Part shown: in pieces, positions 54,274 through 63,439 of the stretch
Numbering within the stretch: the stretch's first letter is position 1
How the letters are laid out: each line of letters begins with the position of its first letter
NCBI RefSeq assembly: GCF_036226685.1
Contig: NZ_CP109009.1
Span: 4,278,001 to 4,342,000, forward strand
DNA from: Streptomyces sp. NBC_00690
GTDB taxonomy: Bacteria; Actinomycetota; Actinomycetes; Streptomycetales; Streptomycetaceae
DNA length: 64,000 nucleotides
Direction: 5' to 3'
Translations under genes and position numbers: made by a program
Notes under the pieces: model-generated
Told to the model about the DNA's origin: nothing
Database searches by the model: none
What the model saw: only the letters and a program-made list of their open reading frames with translations

Positions 54274-55356
54274 ATGGGTTCGGTTCGCGTAGCCATCGTC
54301 GGCGTGGGCAACTGCGCCGCCTCATTGGTGCAGGGCGTCGAGTTCTACAAGGACGCCGACCCGGCCGGCAAGGTGCCGGGTCTGATGCACGTCCAGTTCG
54401 GTGACTACCACGTCAAGGACGTCGAGTTCGTCGCCGCCTTCGACGTGGACGCCAAGAAGGTCGGCCTCGACCTGGCGGACGCCATCGGCGCCAGCGAGAA
54501 CAACACCATCAAGATCTGCGATGTGCCGAACAGTGGCGTCACCGTGCAGCGTGGGCACACCTTGGACGGTCTGGGCAAGTACTACCGCCAGACCATCGAA
54601 GAGTCCGACGCGGCCCCGGTCGATGTTGTCCAGATCCTCAAGGACAAGCAGGTCGACGTTCTGGTCTGTTACCTGCCCGTCGGTTCCGAGGCTGCGGCGA
54701 AGTTCTACGCCCAGTGCGCCCTCGACGCCAAGGTCGGCTTCGTCAACGCTCTCCCGGTCTTCATCGCCGGCACCAAGGAGTGGGCGGACAAGTTCACCGA
54801 GGCGGGCGTCCCGATCGTCGGTGACGACATCAAGTCCCAGGTCGGTGCCACCATCACCCACCGGGTGATGGCGAAGCTCTTCGAGGACCGGGGTGTCATC
54901 CTGGACCGCACGATGCAGCTGAACGTCGGCGGCAACATGGACTTCAAGAACATGTTGGAGCGGGAGCGTCTGGAGTCGAAGAAAATCTCCAAGACGCAGG
55001 CCGTCACCTCGCAGATCCGCGACCGCGAGTTGGGCGAGGACAATGTCCACATCGGCCCGTCGGACTATGTGGCCTGGCTGGACGACCGCAAGTGGGCGTA
55101 CGTCCGCCTTGAGGGCCGTGCCTTCGGTGACGTTCCGCTGAACCTTGAGTACAAGCTTGAGGTCTGGGACTCCCCGAACTCCGCCGGTGTCATCATCGAC
55201 GCCGTGCGGGCTGCGAAGATCGCCAAGGACCGCGGTATCGGCGGCCCGATCCTCTCCGCCTCCTCGTACTTCATGAAGTCGCCGCCCGTGCAGTACTTCG
55301 ATGACGAGGCCCGTGACAACGTCGAGAAGTTCATCGCGGGTGAGGTCGAGCGCTAG
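54274..55356 (+). CDS. ino1: Inositol-3-phosphate synthase
   Basis: Converts glucose 6-phosphate to 1L-myo-inositol 1-phosphate with NAD, feeding mycothiol and phosphatidylinositol synthesis. The 360-residue actinobacterial type begins [20 protein letters not shown] (NAD-binding GxGNCA). It includes the conserved [18 protein letters not shown] and the catalytic region [12 protein letters not shown]. The lysine-rich [15 protein letters not shown] and [14 protein letters not shown] follow. It lies just after padR and may be co-transcribed with it. A terminator follows at 55489. Confidence 0.96.
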   Translation: MGSVRVAIVGVGNCAASLVQGVEFYKDADPAGKVPGLMHVQFGDYHVKDVEFVAAFDVDAKKVGLDLADAIGASENNTIKICDVPNSGVTVQRGHTLDGLGKYYRQTIEESDAAPVDVVQILKDKQVDVLVCYLPVGSEAAAKFYAQCALDAKVGFVNALPVFIAGTKEWADKFTEAGVPIVGDDIKSQVGATITHRVMAKLFEDRGVILDRTMQLNVGGNMDFKNMLERERLESKKISKTQAVTSQIRDRELGEDNVHIGPSDYVAWLDDRKWAYVRLEGRAFGDVPLNLEYKLEVWDSPNSAGVIIDAVRAAKIAKDRGIGGPILSASSYFMKSPPVQYFDDEARDNVEKFIAGEVER

Positions 55357-55488
55357 ACGCTCCTCGTCACTCAGCATCGCTCAGAGCCCGGCCGCTCCAT
55401 GGCACGGGATCCCGGTGTCGCCGATCAGTCGACACCTTTTGAATGCGGCGAAGTTCGCTGAGCGTTCTCCATTGAGCTGAACGACCGT

Positions 55489-55523
55489 GAAGGGTCCCCG
55501 GGTCATCCACTCGGGGACCCTTC
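55489..55523 (+). terminator. Terminator of ino1
   Basis: A perfect 12-bp stem, GAAGGGTCCCCG with CGGGGACCCTTC, has an 11-nt loop and lies 132 bp after the stop. Confidence 0.75.
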
Positions 55524-55544
55524 GCATGTGTGACCCTTGATCGC

Positions 55545-56816
55545 ATGTCTGCCGTACGTGATCTGCGCGTACTCCTCCGCCTGACCAACTTCCGTCGTCT
55601 GCTTGCCGTGCGACTGCTCTCCCAATCGGCCGACGGTGTCTATCAGGTTGCCCTCGCTACATACGTGGTCTTCTCCCCGGAGAAGCAGACCTCTCCGGCG
55701 GCCATTGCCTCGGCGATGGCCGTACTCCTGCTGCCCTACTCCCTCGTCGGGCCGTTCGCTGGAGTACTCCTCGACCGCTGGCGGCGGCGGCAGATCTTTC
55801 TCTACGGCAATCTCCTGCGAGCGCTCCTCGCAGGAGTGACCGCCGTGCTGATCCTTGCGTCGGTGCCCGACTGGATCTTTTTTGCGTCCGCCTTGTCCGT
55901 CACTGCGGTCAATCGCTTTGTTCTGGCCGGGCTCTCCGCGGCGCTTCCGCGGGTGGTCGATCAGGAGCGTCTGGTGACGGCCAACGCACTTTCACCGACT
56001 GCGGGCACTTTGGCGGCCACGGCAGGTGGCGGACTGGCGTTCGCTGTCCGACTGATCTCGGAAGACTCCGATGCTGCTGTGGTGACACTAGGGGCGGTGC
56101 TCTACCTCTGCTCCGCACTGGCCTCGCTCCGTATGGACAAACAGCTCCTCGGCCCAGATCCAGAGCAGATCCAACCCCGCCTGGGCGCCGCCCTCGCCTC
56201 GACGGCGCGGGGACTCAGGGCGGGGCTGCGCCATCTCGTGGAACGTCCCGCAGCCGCCCGAGTGCTGACCGCGATGACCTTGATGCGCTTCAACTACGGG
56301 GCACTGACCGTCATGGTCCTGATGCTCTGCCGCTATGCCTGGTACGAGAACGAGCAGGACGGCCTTGCCCTCCTGGGGGTCGCCGTAGGCATCTCCGGAG
56401 CCGGATTCTTCGCGGCGGCAGTACTGACACCCTGGGCAGTTCACCGACTCGGCCGCGTGGGCTGGATGGCCATCTGCTCGGGAGCGGCGGCCTTGCTCGT
56501 CCCTGCGTTGGGGCTCTCCTTCACTCCGGGCCCCACGCTGGCCGCTGCGTTCATCCTGGGATTCATCACTCAAGGCTCAAAGATCACCACCGATACGGTC
56601 GTTCAGACCTCGGTGGATGACGCCTATCGAGGGCGCGTCTTCTCCCTCTATGACGTGCTGTTCAACGTCGCCTTCGTAGGGGCGGCCGGAGTGGCCGCAC
56701 TCATACTGCCCCCGGACGGGCGATCGCTACAGCTTCTCGTACTGGTCGCACTGATCTATGGGGCAACCGCCATCACCCTGGCCCGGTGGAATCGAGTGGA
56801 CACGCGATCCGCATGA
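55545..56816 (+). CDS. MFS transporter
   Basis: A major facilitator of 423 residues with about twelve helices. It shows the MFS loop motif as GVLLDRWRRRQIFLYGNLLR after helix 3 and LLSQSADGVYQVALATYVV in helix 1, like the antibiotic/macrolide-type exporters (MefA-like). The substrate is unknown. The ATG at 55545 fits MSAVRDLRVLL; a GTG at 55530 is an alternative. No clear ribosome site is seen for either. It is convergent with pcnA; two parS palindromes lie between them. Confidence 0.87.
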   Translation: MSAVRDLRVLLRLTNFRRLLAVRLLSQSADGVYQVALATYVVFSPEKQTSPAAIASAMAVLLLPYSLVGPFAGVLLDRWRRRQIFLYGNLLRALLAGVTAVLILASVPDWIFFASALSVTAVNRFVLAGLSAALPRVVDQERLVTANALSPTAGTLAATAGGGLAFAVRLISEDSDAAVVTLGAVLYLCSALASLRMDKQLLGPDPEQIQPRLGAALASTARGLRAGLRHLVERPAAARVLTAMTLMRFNYGALTVMVLMLCRYAWYENEQDGLALLGVAVGISGAGFFAAAVLTPWAVHRLGRVGWMAICSGAAALLVPALGLSFTPGPTLAAAFILGFITQGSKITTDTVVQTSVDDAYRGRVFSLYDVLFNVAFVGAAGVAALILPPDGRSLQLLVLVALIYGATAITLARWNRVDTRSA

Positions 56817-56845
56817 CAGGGACGCCGTGGATCGCCAAGCACTCG

Positions 56846-56873
56846 GGGCGATGTTTCACGTGAAACATCGCCC
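56846..56873. promoter_or_regulatory. parS: parS site in a 28-bp perfect palindrome
   Basis: The core GTTTCACGTGAAAC is at 56853-56866 and the full 16-mer TGTTTCACGTGAAACA at 56852-56867. Symmetry extends perfectly to 14 bases on each side. It lies 30 bp after the MFS stop. Confidence 0.96.
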
Positions 56874-56891
56874 TGCCGAAAGTGAGCCCAA

Positions 56892-56933
56892 GGGTGGGGC
56901 TTGGTGTTTCACGTGAAACATCAAGCCCCACCC
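56892..56933. promoter_or_regulatory. parS: parS site in a 42-bp near-perfect palindrome (likely also terminator)
   Basis: The core GTTTCACGTGAAAC is at 56906-56919. The 21-base arms differ at one pair only. The outer GGGTGGGGCTTG / CAAGCCCCACCC is GC-rich, as in a terminator stem. It ends 4 bp after the pcnA stop. Confidence 0.95.
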
Positions 56934-56936
56934 CCA

Positions 56937-58379
56937 CTACTCCTGACTTGCCCACCAGTCCTTCAGTGCGGCGACGGCTGCCTCTTGATCCATTGGGCCG
57001 TTCTCCAAGCGCAACTCCAGCAGGAAGCTGTAGGCGCGCCCGATCACCGGCCCGGGCCCCACGCCGAGGATCTCCTGGATCTGGTTGCCGTTGAGGTCGG
57101 GCCTGATGGAGTCGAGCTCTTCTTGCTCCTGTAGCTGAGCGATCCGCTCTTCAAGCCCGTCATATGTGCGGGACAGGGCGCTCGCCTTGCGCTTGTTGCG
57201 GGTGGTGCAGTCCGAGCGGGTGAGTTTGTGCAGTCGGGCCAGCTGAGGCCCAGCGTCACGGACATACCGACGCACTGCGGAATCCGTCCACTCGCCGGCA
57301 CCGTATCCATGGAATCGCAGATGCAGTTCCACCAACCGCGAGACGTCCCTGACCATCTCATTGGAGTACTTCAGAGCGGTCATCCGCTTCTTGGTCATCT
57401 TGGCGCCCACCACCTCGTGATGATGGAAAGACACCCGCCCGTCCTCTTCGAAGCGTCGAGTCCGCGGCTTACCGATGTCATGCAGAAGGGCAGCCAGCCT
57501 GAGCACCAGATCAGGCCCATCCTCCTCAAGATCAATGGCTTGTTCCAGCACGGTCAGGGAGTGCTCGTACACGTCCTTGTGCCGGTGGTGCTCATCGCTC
57601 TCCAGTCGCAGCGCAGGCAACTCGGGCAGCATTCGGTCGGCCAAACCAGAATCGACGAGGAGCGCTAGCCCCTTGCGTGGATGCGCGGAGAGAACCAACT
57701 TGTTGAGTTCATCCCGAACCCGCTCCGCCGAGACGATCTCCAGACGGTCGGACATGTCCTTCATCGCGGAAACGACGTCCGGGGCCACCTCAAAGTCCAA
57801 TTGAGCCGCGAACCGTGCGGCCCTCATCATCCTCAGCGGATCATCCGAGAAGGAATCCTCCGGCGTACCCGGGGTCCTCAGCACTCGGACCGCAAGATCT
57901 TCCAAACCGCCGTGAGGGTCGATGAACTCCTTCTCCGGCAGGGCAACGGCCATCGCATTCACCGTGAAGTCACGGCGGATGAGGTCCTCTTCGATGGATT
58001 CACCGTAGGAGACCTCAGGCTTGCGCGAAGTCCTGTCGTACGCCTCGGACCGATAGGTCGTGACCTCGATCTGATAGCCGTCCTTCTGAGCGCCGACGGT
58101 CCCGAAGGCGATGCCCACGTCCCATACCGAATCAGCCCAGGGGCGGATGATCTTCAGTACGTCCTCGGGGCGGGCGTCCGTCGTAAAGTCAAGATCGTTA
58201 CCGAGCCTACCGAGTAGCGCGTCCCGGACCGAGCCTCCCACGAGGGCAAGACTGAATCCCGCATCCCGAAAGAGGCGGGCAAGATCGTCGGCGACGGGGG
58301 CTACACGCAGTAGTTGAGTCACCGCGCGGTGTTGCACCTGATTCAGCGCGGTGGAGATGTCTTCGTTGGCGTTCGGCAC
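56937..58379 (-). CDS. pcnA: CCA tRNA nucleotidyltransferase / poly(A) polymerase family
   Basis: Adds or repairs the 3' CCA of tRNA, or adds poly(A). The 480-residue protein has the nucleotidyltransferase motif LVGGSVRDALLG followed by LGNDLDFTTDARPE, the RRDFTVNAMAV motif, and RMMRAARFAAQLDF. A C-terminal HD domain reads LAALLHDIGKPRTR with VSFHHHEVVGA. The start GTG at 58379 (PNANEDISTALNQV) fits the family, but no clear ribosome site is seen; ATG 58454 is possible. It is the first member of the conserved pcnA / secreted protein / murJ cluster. Confidence 0.92.
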   Translation of the reverse strand: MPNANEDISTALNQVQHRAVTQLLRVAPVADDLARLFRDAGFSLALVGGSVRDALLGRLGNDLDFTTDARPEDVLKIIRPWADSVWDVGIAFGTVGAQKDGYQIEVTTYRSEAYDRTSRKPEVSYGESIEEDLIRRDFTVNAMAVALPEKEFIDPHGGLEDLAVRVLRTPGTPEDSFSDDPLRMMRAARFAAQLDFEVAPDVVSAMKDMSDRLEIVSAERVRDELNKLVLSAHPRKGLALLVDSGLADRMLPELPALRLESDEHHRHKDVYEHSLTVLEQAIDLEEDGPDLVLRLAALLHDIGKPRTRRFEEDGRVSFHHHEVVGAKMTKKRMTALKYSNEMVRDVSRLVELHLRFHGYGAGEWTDSAVRRYVRDAGPQLARLHKLTRSDCTTRNKRKASALSRTYDGLEERIAQLQEQEELDSIRPDLNGNQIQEILGVGPGPVIGRAYSFLLELRLENGPMDQEAAVAALKDWWASQE

Positions 58380-58616
58380 AACAGAAGAGGGTACGTGGCC
58401 CCGGCGACGGAAGCGCCCGTCTTTACTTGCGCCCCACGATGCCCGCCTGGCCACACAGACAACAGGAGCAAGATCCCAGCTCGCGGAAAGAGCACATTCG
58501 GCTAACCGTTGCGATCTTGTAAAACACTCCGCGGCACTTCAGCACAGCGTGCCTCGTTACCATGCGTGGACGCGATATGCGACAGCGACCAATGGCGACA
58601 GACAACAGGGACGGAC

Positions 58617-61025
58617 GTGCGCGTGGCCGAGGCGGCAGACTTCCAAGGGGCGCTCCCTTCCCCTGCCCGCCGACGACTGGGTCGTGCAGCCTCCCTGGTG
58701 GCCGGCCTCCCCTTGGTGGCAGGTCTCCTCGGCGGGCCGGGAGCCTCCCTTGCCCATGCCGACGAAGCGCCTTCGGGCTCGCGCACGGTCGCGGTGTCCC
58801 TCTCCTCCTTCACACCGGCCGCACCGGTTGAGGACGACACCCTCACGATCTCCGGCACGGTGTTGAACCAGGGCAAACAGACCGTGACCGATGTCGAACT
58901 TGAGCTGTACGTCGGATCCCAGTTGCAGGGCAGGACGGCCATTGATCGAGCTGCCAAACGGACCGGCTACACCCCGGGTGTCGATGGGCGCCCCATCAAC
59001 GACAAGTACACCCTGAAGCTCCCCGAACTCGTCGCCGGCATCAGCAGGGACTTCTCCCTCTCCGTCCCGGTGGAAGAACTGGACCTGGGGGACGGAGGGG
59101 TCTACCAACTGGGCGTCGCGCTTCAGGGCAGGACTCCGGCAGAGCCCATCGACCAGGTGCTGGGCATGGAGCGGACCTTTCTGCCGTGGCAACCCGACAC
59201 CCTGGACAAGCGGACCCAGCTCACCTACCTCTGGCCTCTGATCTCCTCGACCCACCTCACGTCAGAGACGGAGACGGGCTCGGACGAACGCCAGACACCG
59301 GTCTTCGCTGATGAGTCCCTGGCCAAGGAACTGGCGCCCGAAGGTCGGCTGGGCCAGATGGTCGCCCTGGGCAAAGGGCTTCCGGTCACCTGGGTGGTGG
59401 ATCCCGACCTCCTGGCCACCGTGGACGCGATGACGGGAAACTACCGGGTCAAGAGCGGGGACCGTACGGTCGCGGGGCGGAACCAGGCGGTCGCCAACCA
59501 ATGGCTGACTTCTGTCGAAGCAGCCGTCGAGGGCCGCAAGGTGGTCGCGCTACCCTTCGCCGATCCAGATCTCGCCTCTTTGGCACACCGCGGCAAGCAT
59601 GTGTCCGGTTCCCTCAGTCACCTTCAGCAAGCCACGGACGTCGCCGCCAAGACGGTGGAAACGATCATTCATGAGAAGCCGTCCACTGACTTCGCCTGGC
59701 CTGTCGACGGTGCCGTGGACTCGTCGATCGTCGATGTGGCGACCTCGGCGGGCGCCAGCAAGGTGATCGCGCGCAGCGACAGCCTGCGCGACAACCTGGA
59801 GTACACCGCGACGGCCGCCCGGCCGATCGGCGGTGGAACGACCGCCGTGGTCAGTGACGTCCGGCTCTCGAAGGCTTTCCAGGGCCCCATGCTGAACAGC
59901 GGGGATTCGACGCTCGCCATTCAGCAGTTCCTCGCCCAGACCTTGGCAGTGACACTTCAGGACCCGGGCAACCCCCGCAGCATCGTCGTGGCCCCCCAGC
60001 GCATGCCGAGCGCTTCCCAGGCCCAGTCCATGGCCCGCGCGCTCACGGCCCTGGACGCGCAGCGCTGGACCCGTCCGCTGGACCTGGTGTCTGCCGCGGC
60101 GGTCGAGCCCGATGCGGGGGCGACGACCACGGTCGCGCCTTCGTCCCGGTACCCCAAGAGCCTGCGGAAGCAGGAGCTGCCCGTGCGGGCGTTCCAGGAC
60201 ATCCGGGCCACGCAGAACGCCCTCGATAAGTTCACGGTCATCCTGACGCAGATGGACCGGGTGGAGACGCCGTTCGGGCGGGCCATCGACCGTGAGATGT
60301 CCACGTCGTGGCGTGGGAACCCGGTCGGGGCCCAGTCGTACCGGGACGGCGTACAGAAGAACCTCCAGTCCCTCACTGAGGAAGTGGAGCTGATCGACAA
60401 GTCGCAGATCACCCTTTCCGGACGGAGTGCGACGATCCCGGTCACGGTGCAGAACCGGCTGGTGCAGGGCGTCGACAATCTGGTTCTCCGGCTCAGCTCG
60501 GACAATGCAGCGCGACTGAGCCTCGGCGAGGACAAGGGCACCGCTGAACAGCCGGTCACCGTGCAGGGCGGACACAGCCAGTCGGTGAAGTTCGACGCCC
60601 TGGCGAATGCCAACGGCCAGGTCCGCATGACCGCCCAGCTCTATACACAGGACAACAAGCCATACGGCGAGAAGATGCAGTTCACGGTGAAGGTCTCGGA
60701 GATCACTCCCACCGTGATGCTCGTCATCGCCGGTGGGGTGCTGCTGCTGGTCCTCGCCGGTGTGCGGATGTACACGCAGCGCAAGCGGGCGGCTCTGCTG
60801 GACCCTGCCGCCGCTGAGGCGACGTCCGACGAGGACGACGCCGAGACGCCACGGCCCGTGAACGAGAACGAGAACGAGGCAGCAGCAGGAGAAGGGGAAG
60901 GGGCCACCGAGCGCCCTGAGGGCGACATCCGCGAGCCCGATCCCGGGCAGGCGAGTGACCCGACACCGGACACCGAACCGGAAAGCGGCAACGCATCGGG
61001 CCCGGGTGAGAAAGTGGACCGTTGA
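58617..61025 (+). CDS. Large secreted, C-terminally anchored envelope protein (DUF6049-like)
   Basis: An 802-residue extracytoplasmic protein. The N-terminal signal peptide contains ASLVAGLPLVAGLLGGPGASLAHA. A beta-rich ectodomain begins TVAVSLSSFTPAAPVEDDTL and later has LPFADPDLASLAHRG and FAWPVDGAVDSSIVDVA. A single C-terminal helix (VMLVIAGGVLLLVLAGVRMY) precedes a basic then acidic cytoplasmic tail. It is syntenic with mycobacterial Rv3909 between pcnA and the MurJ gene. A role in peptidoglycan or envelope assembly is likely but unproven. The GTG at 58617 follows CAGGGA. murJ starts 45 bp downstream. Confidence 0.83.
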   Translation: MRVAEAADFQGALPSPARRRLGRAASLVAGLPLVAGLLGGPGASLAHADEAPSGSRTVAVSLSSFTPAAPVEDDTLTISGTVLNQGKQTVTDVELELYVGSQLQGRTAIDRAAKRTGYTPGVDGRPINDKYTLKLPELVAGISRDFSLSVPVEELDLGDGGVYQLGVALQGRTPAEPIDQVLGMERTFLPWQPDTLDKRTQLTYLWPLISSTHLTSETETGSDERQTPVFADESLAKELAPEGRLGQMVALGKGLPVTWVVDPDLLATVDAMTGNYRVKSGDRTVAGRNQAVANQWLTSVEAAVEGRKVVALPFADPDLASLAHRGKHVSGSLSHLQQATDVAAKTVETIIHEKPSTDFAWPVDGAVDSSIVDVATSAGASKVIARSDSLRDNLEYTATAARPIGGGTTAVVSDVRLSKAFQGPMLNSGDSTLAIQQFLAQTLAVTLQDPGNPRSIVVAPQRMPSASQAQSMARALTALDAQRWTRPLDLVSAAAVEPDAGATTTVAPSSRYPKSLRKQELPVRAFQDIRATQNALDKFTVILTQMDRVETPFGRAIDREMSTSWRGNPVGAQSYRDGVQKNLQSLTEEVELIDKSQITLSGRSATIPVTVQNRLVQGVDNLVLRLSSDNAARLSLGEDKGTAEQPVTVQGGHSQSVKFDALANANGQVRMTAQLYTQDNKPYGEKMQFTVKVSEITPTVMLVIAGGVLLLVLAGVRMYTQRKRAALLDPAAAEATSDEDDAETPRPVNENENEAAAGEGEGATERPEGDIREPDPGQASDPTPDTEPESGNASGPGEKVDR

Positions 61026-61070
61026 GCGATGTCGTGGCCGGCCGGCCGGGGACGATGAGGTGGGGTAGCA

Positions 61071-63320
61071 ATGAACGCGCCGTACGACGGTGACCGCGGT
61101 CAGGGCGCGGGCGTGGGCCCAGACGGTCAGGTTCCGCCGCAGCCTGAACCTGACCCCGGCGCACAGCACCCGGCCCCTCAAGAGGGCTATGGACACGAGG
61201 GGTACGGACCTGCGGGCTATGGCCAGGAGGGATTCGGCCAGGAGCACTACGCGCAGGATCCCTATACGCAGGACGCCTATGCCCAGGACCCCTACCGGAC
61301 CCATGATCTGTCCGCCCAGGATCCGGTCGCCGAGGCCCTCTACGACCGGGCTGCCCACCCACCGCCCCCTCCTGGCACCTACCAGCAGCCGCAGCCGCTG
61401 TACCAGCAGCCGCCTGTTGCGCAGTACGCACCCGATCCCCGGGTCTGGGCCCAGACCCCGCCGCCCGAGCCCGAAGGCCCTTCCCGGCATCTGCCCTACG
61501 GCGACGACGCGAGGACCACTCAGTTCACCGGTGTCGACGAGTTGGTCACCCGGGCGGGCGATCGGGAGCCGGAGCCGGACGCCTTCGCCCATCTCTTCCG
61601 GGACCAGCAGGCATCTCCCCAGCAGATCCCGGCACCAGCGGCAGAACCACTGCCTGCGCCACCGCCGCAGAAGCCGGCCAACAAGACCGCAGGGCTGTTG
61701 AAGTCCAGCGCCATCATGGCTGCGGGCACCATCGTCTCGCGGCTGACCGGCTTCCTCCGGACCTTGGTCATGGCAGCGGCCATCGGCGTGGGAACGCTCA
61801 ACGACTCCTACCAGGTCGCCAACGTCCTCCCGACCATGATCTACGTCCTGGTCGGCGGTGGCGCCCTCAACGCGGTCTTCATCCCCCAGCTCGTGCGGGC
61901 CATGAAGAACGACGACGACGGCGGAGAGGCGTACGCCAACCGGCTGCTGACCCTCGTCATCGTCCTGCTCGCGGGTGTCACCACGCTCGGCGTTCTCGCG
62001 GCACCGATCCTGATCCAGATCATGTCGGAAGAGATCGCGTCCAACCCCCAGCAGATGGAGGTGGCGGTCACCTTCGCCCGCTACTGCCTGCCGACCCTGT
62101 TCTTCATGGGCGTGCACGTGGTGCTTGGGCAGATCCTCAACGCACGCGGTCGATTCGGCGCGATGATGTGGACCCCGGTCCTGAACAACATCGTGATCAT
62201 CGCTACCTTCGGTGCCTTCATCTGGGCGTTCGGCAGCTTCACCGAGACCGGAGTGGACAGCTCGACCATCACTCCCGAAGGTGTCCGACTGCTCGGCATC
62301 GGCACCCTGCTCGGACTGGTCGTTCAGGCGCTGGCAATGATCCCGTACCTGCGCGAAGCCGGTTTCAAGATGAAGCTGCGCTTCGACTGGAAGGGGCAGG
62401 GCCTGGGCAAGGCCGCCGGCCTCGCCAAGTGGACCTTCTTCTTCGTGCTGGCGAACCAGCTCGGCATGATCGTCGTGACCCAGCTGGCCACCTGGGCCGG
62501 AGGCACGGCCGAGAGGGAAGAGGGCGTCACGGGCGCCGGCATCACCGCCTACAACTACGCCCTGCTCCTGTGGCAAATGCCGCAGGCGATCATCACCGTA
62601 TCGGTCATGACGGCCGTCCTCCCGAGGATCTCCCGCTCCGCCAGCGATGGCGACTCGGCGGCCGTACGCGACGACATCTCCCACGGCCTACGAACCTCTG
62701 CCGTCGCCATCGTGCCCTGTGCCTTCGCCTTCCTCGCGCTCGGTGTACCGATGACCAGCCTGCTGTACGCCGGATCGGGGGAGGAAGGTGCCCGAAACAT
62801 CGGCTTCATCCTGATGGCATTCGGTCTCGGGCTGATCCCGTACTCGGTGCAGTACGTCGTACTCCGTGGCTTCTACGCCTACGAAGACACCAGGACGCCC
62901 TTCTACAACACGGTGATCGTGGCCTTCGTCAACGCGCTGGCCTCCGCGATCAGCTTTGTCGTACTGCCAGCCCGCTGGGCGGTCGTCGGCATGGCGGCCT
63001 CGTACGGGCTCGCCTACATGGTCGGCGTCGGTGTCGCCTGGTCCAGGCTGAACAAGCGCCTGGGCGGAGATCTCGACGGTCCGCACGTACTGCGGACCTA
63101 CGCCCGGCTCTGCTTGGCCTCTCTTCCCGCCGCAGCCCTGGGCGGGGCAGCCGCGTACGCCATCCTCAAGACCCTCGGTGGCGGAGCCGTAGGTTCCCTT
63201 GCCGCACTGGTGGCGGGTGGAATCGTGCTCCTGGCCGTGTTCTTCCTGGCGGCGAAGCGGATGCGCATCGAGGAGCTGAACTCCATGGTCGGAATGGTTC
63301 GCGGGCGTCTCGGCCGCTAG
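61071..63320 (+). CDS. murJ: Lipid II flippase MurJ (MviN) with long cytoplasmic N-terminus
   Basis: A MOP-superfamily flippase of 749 residues that moves lipid II across the membrane. Residues 1 to about 205 are hydrophilic, with Tyr/Gln/Gly/Asp-rich pseudo-repeats (GYGHEGYG, GYGQEGFG, QDPYTQDAYAQDPY). The membrane part has about 14 helices, including AAGTIVSRLTGFLRTLVMAA, NVLPTMIYVLVGGGALNAVF and GVHVVLGQILNARGRFGAMM, the MurJ signature regions. It is preceded by the large envelope protein gene and followed by the pseudokinase gene. Confidence 0.94.
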   Translation: MNAPYDGDRGQGAGVGPDGQVPPQPEPDPGAQHPAPQEGYGHEGYGPAGYGQEGFGQEHYAQDPYTQDAYAQDPYRTHDLSAQDPVAEALYDRAAHPPPPPGTYQQPQPLYQQPPVAQYAPDPRVWAQTPPPEPEGPSRHLPYGDDARTTQFTGVDELVTRAGDREPEPDAFAHLFRDQQASPQQIPAPAAEPLPAPPPQKPANKTAGLLKSSAIMAAGTIVSRLTGFLRTLVMAAAIGVGTLNDSYQVANVLPTMIYVLVGGGALNAVFIPQLVRAMKNDDDGGEAYANRLLTLVIVLLAGVTTLGVLAAPILIQIMSEEIASNPQQMEVAVTFARYCLPTLFFMGVHVVLGQILNARGRFGAMMWTPVLNNIVIIATFGAFIWAFGSFTETGVDSSTITPEGVRLLGIGTLLGLVVQALAMIPYLREAGFKMKLRFDWKGQGLGKAAGLAKWTFFFVLANQLGMIVVTQLATWAGGTAEREEGVTGAGITAYNYALLLWQMPQAIITVSVMTAVLPRISRSASDGDSAAVRDDISHGLRTSAVAIVPCAFAFLALGVPMTSLLYAGSGEEGARNIGFILMAFGLGLIPYSVQYVVLRGFYAYEDTRTPFYNTVIVAFVNALASAISFVVLPARWAVVGMAASYGLAYMVGVGVAWSRLNKRLGGDLDGPHVLRTYARLCLASLPAAALGGAAAYAILKTLGGGAVGSLAALVAGGIVLLAVFFLAAKRMRIEELNSMVGMVRGRLGR

Positions 63321-63439
63321 TCGACTGCAATACCGCACAACCATCGCTGTCCGCTGTGTGTCGTGCATAGCGGCGGACTGTGGGCACAATTGGCATGGCT
63401 GTTTGTTCATGCGCAACGGATGGGGAGGCAGGAACGACG

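Noticed and set aside
59550..62684. A 1044-codon open frame on the minus strand
   Set aside because: It lies opposite the envelope protein and murJ genes. It is a high-GC shadow frame rich in Arg/Gly/His with no family motifs.
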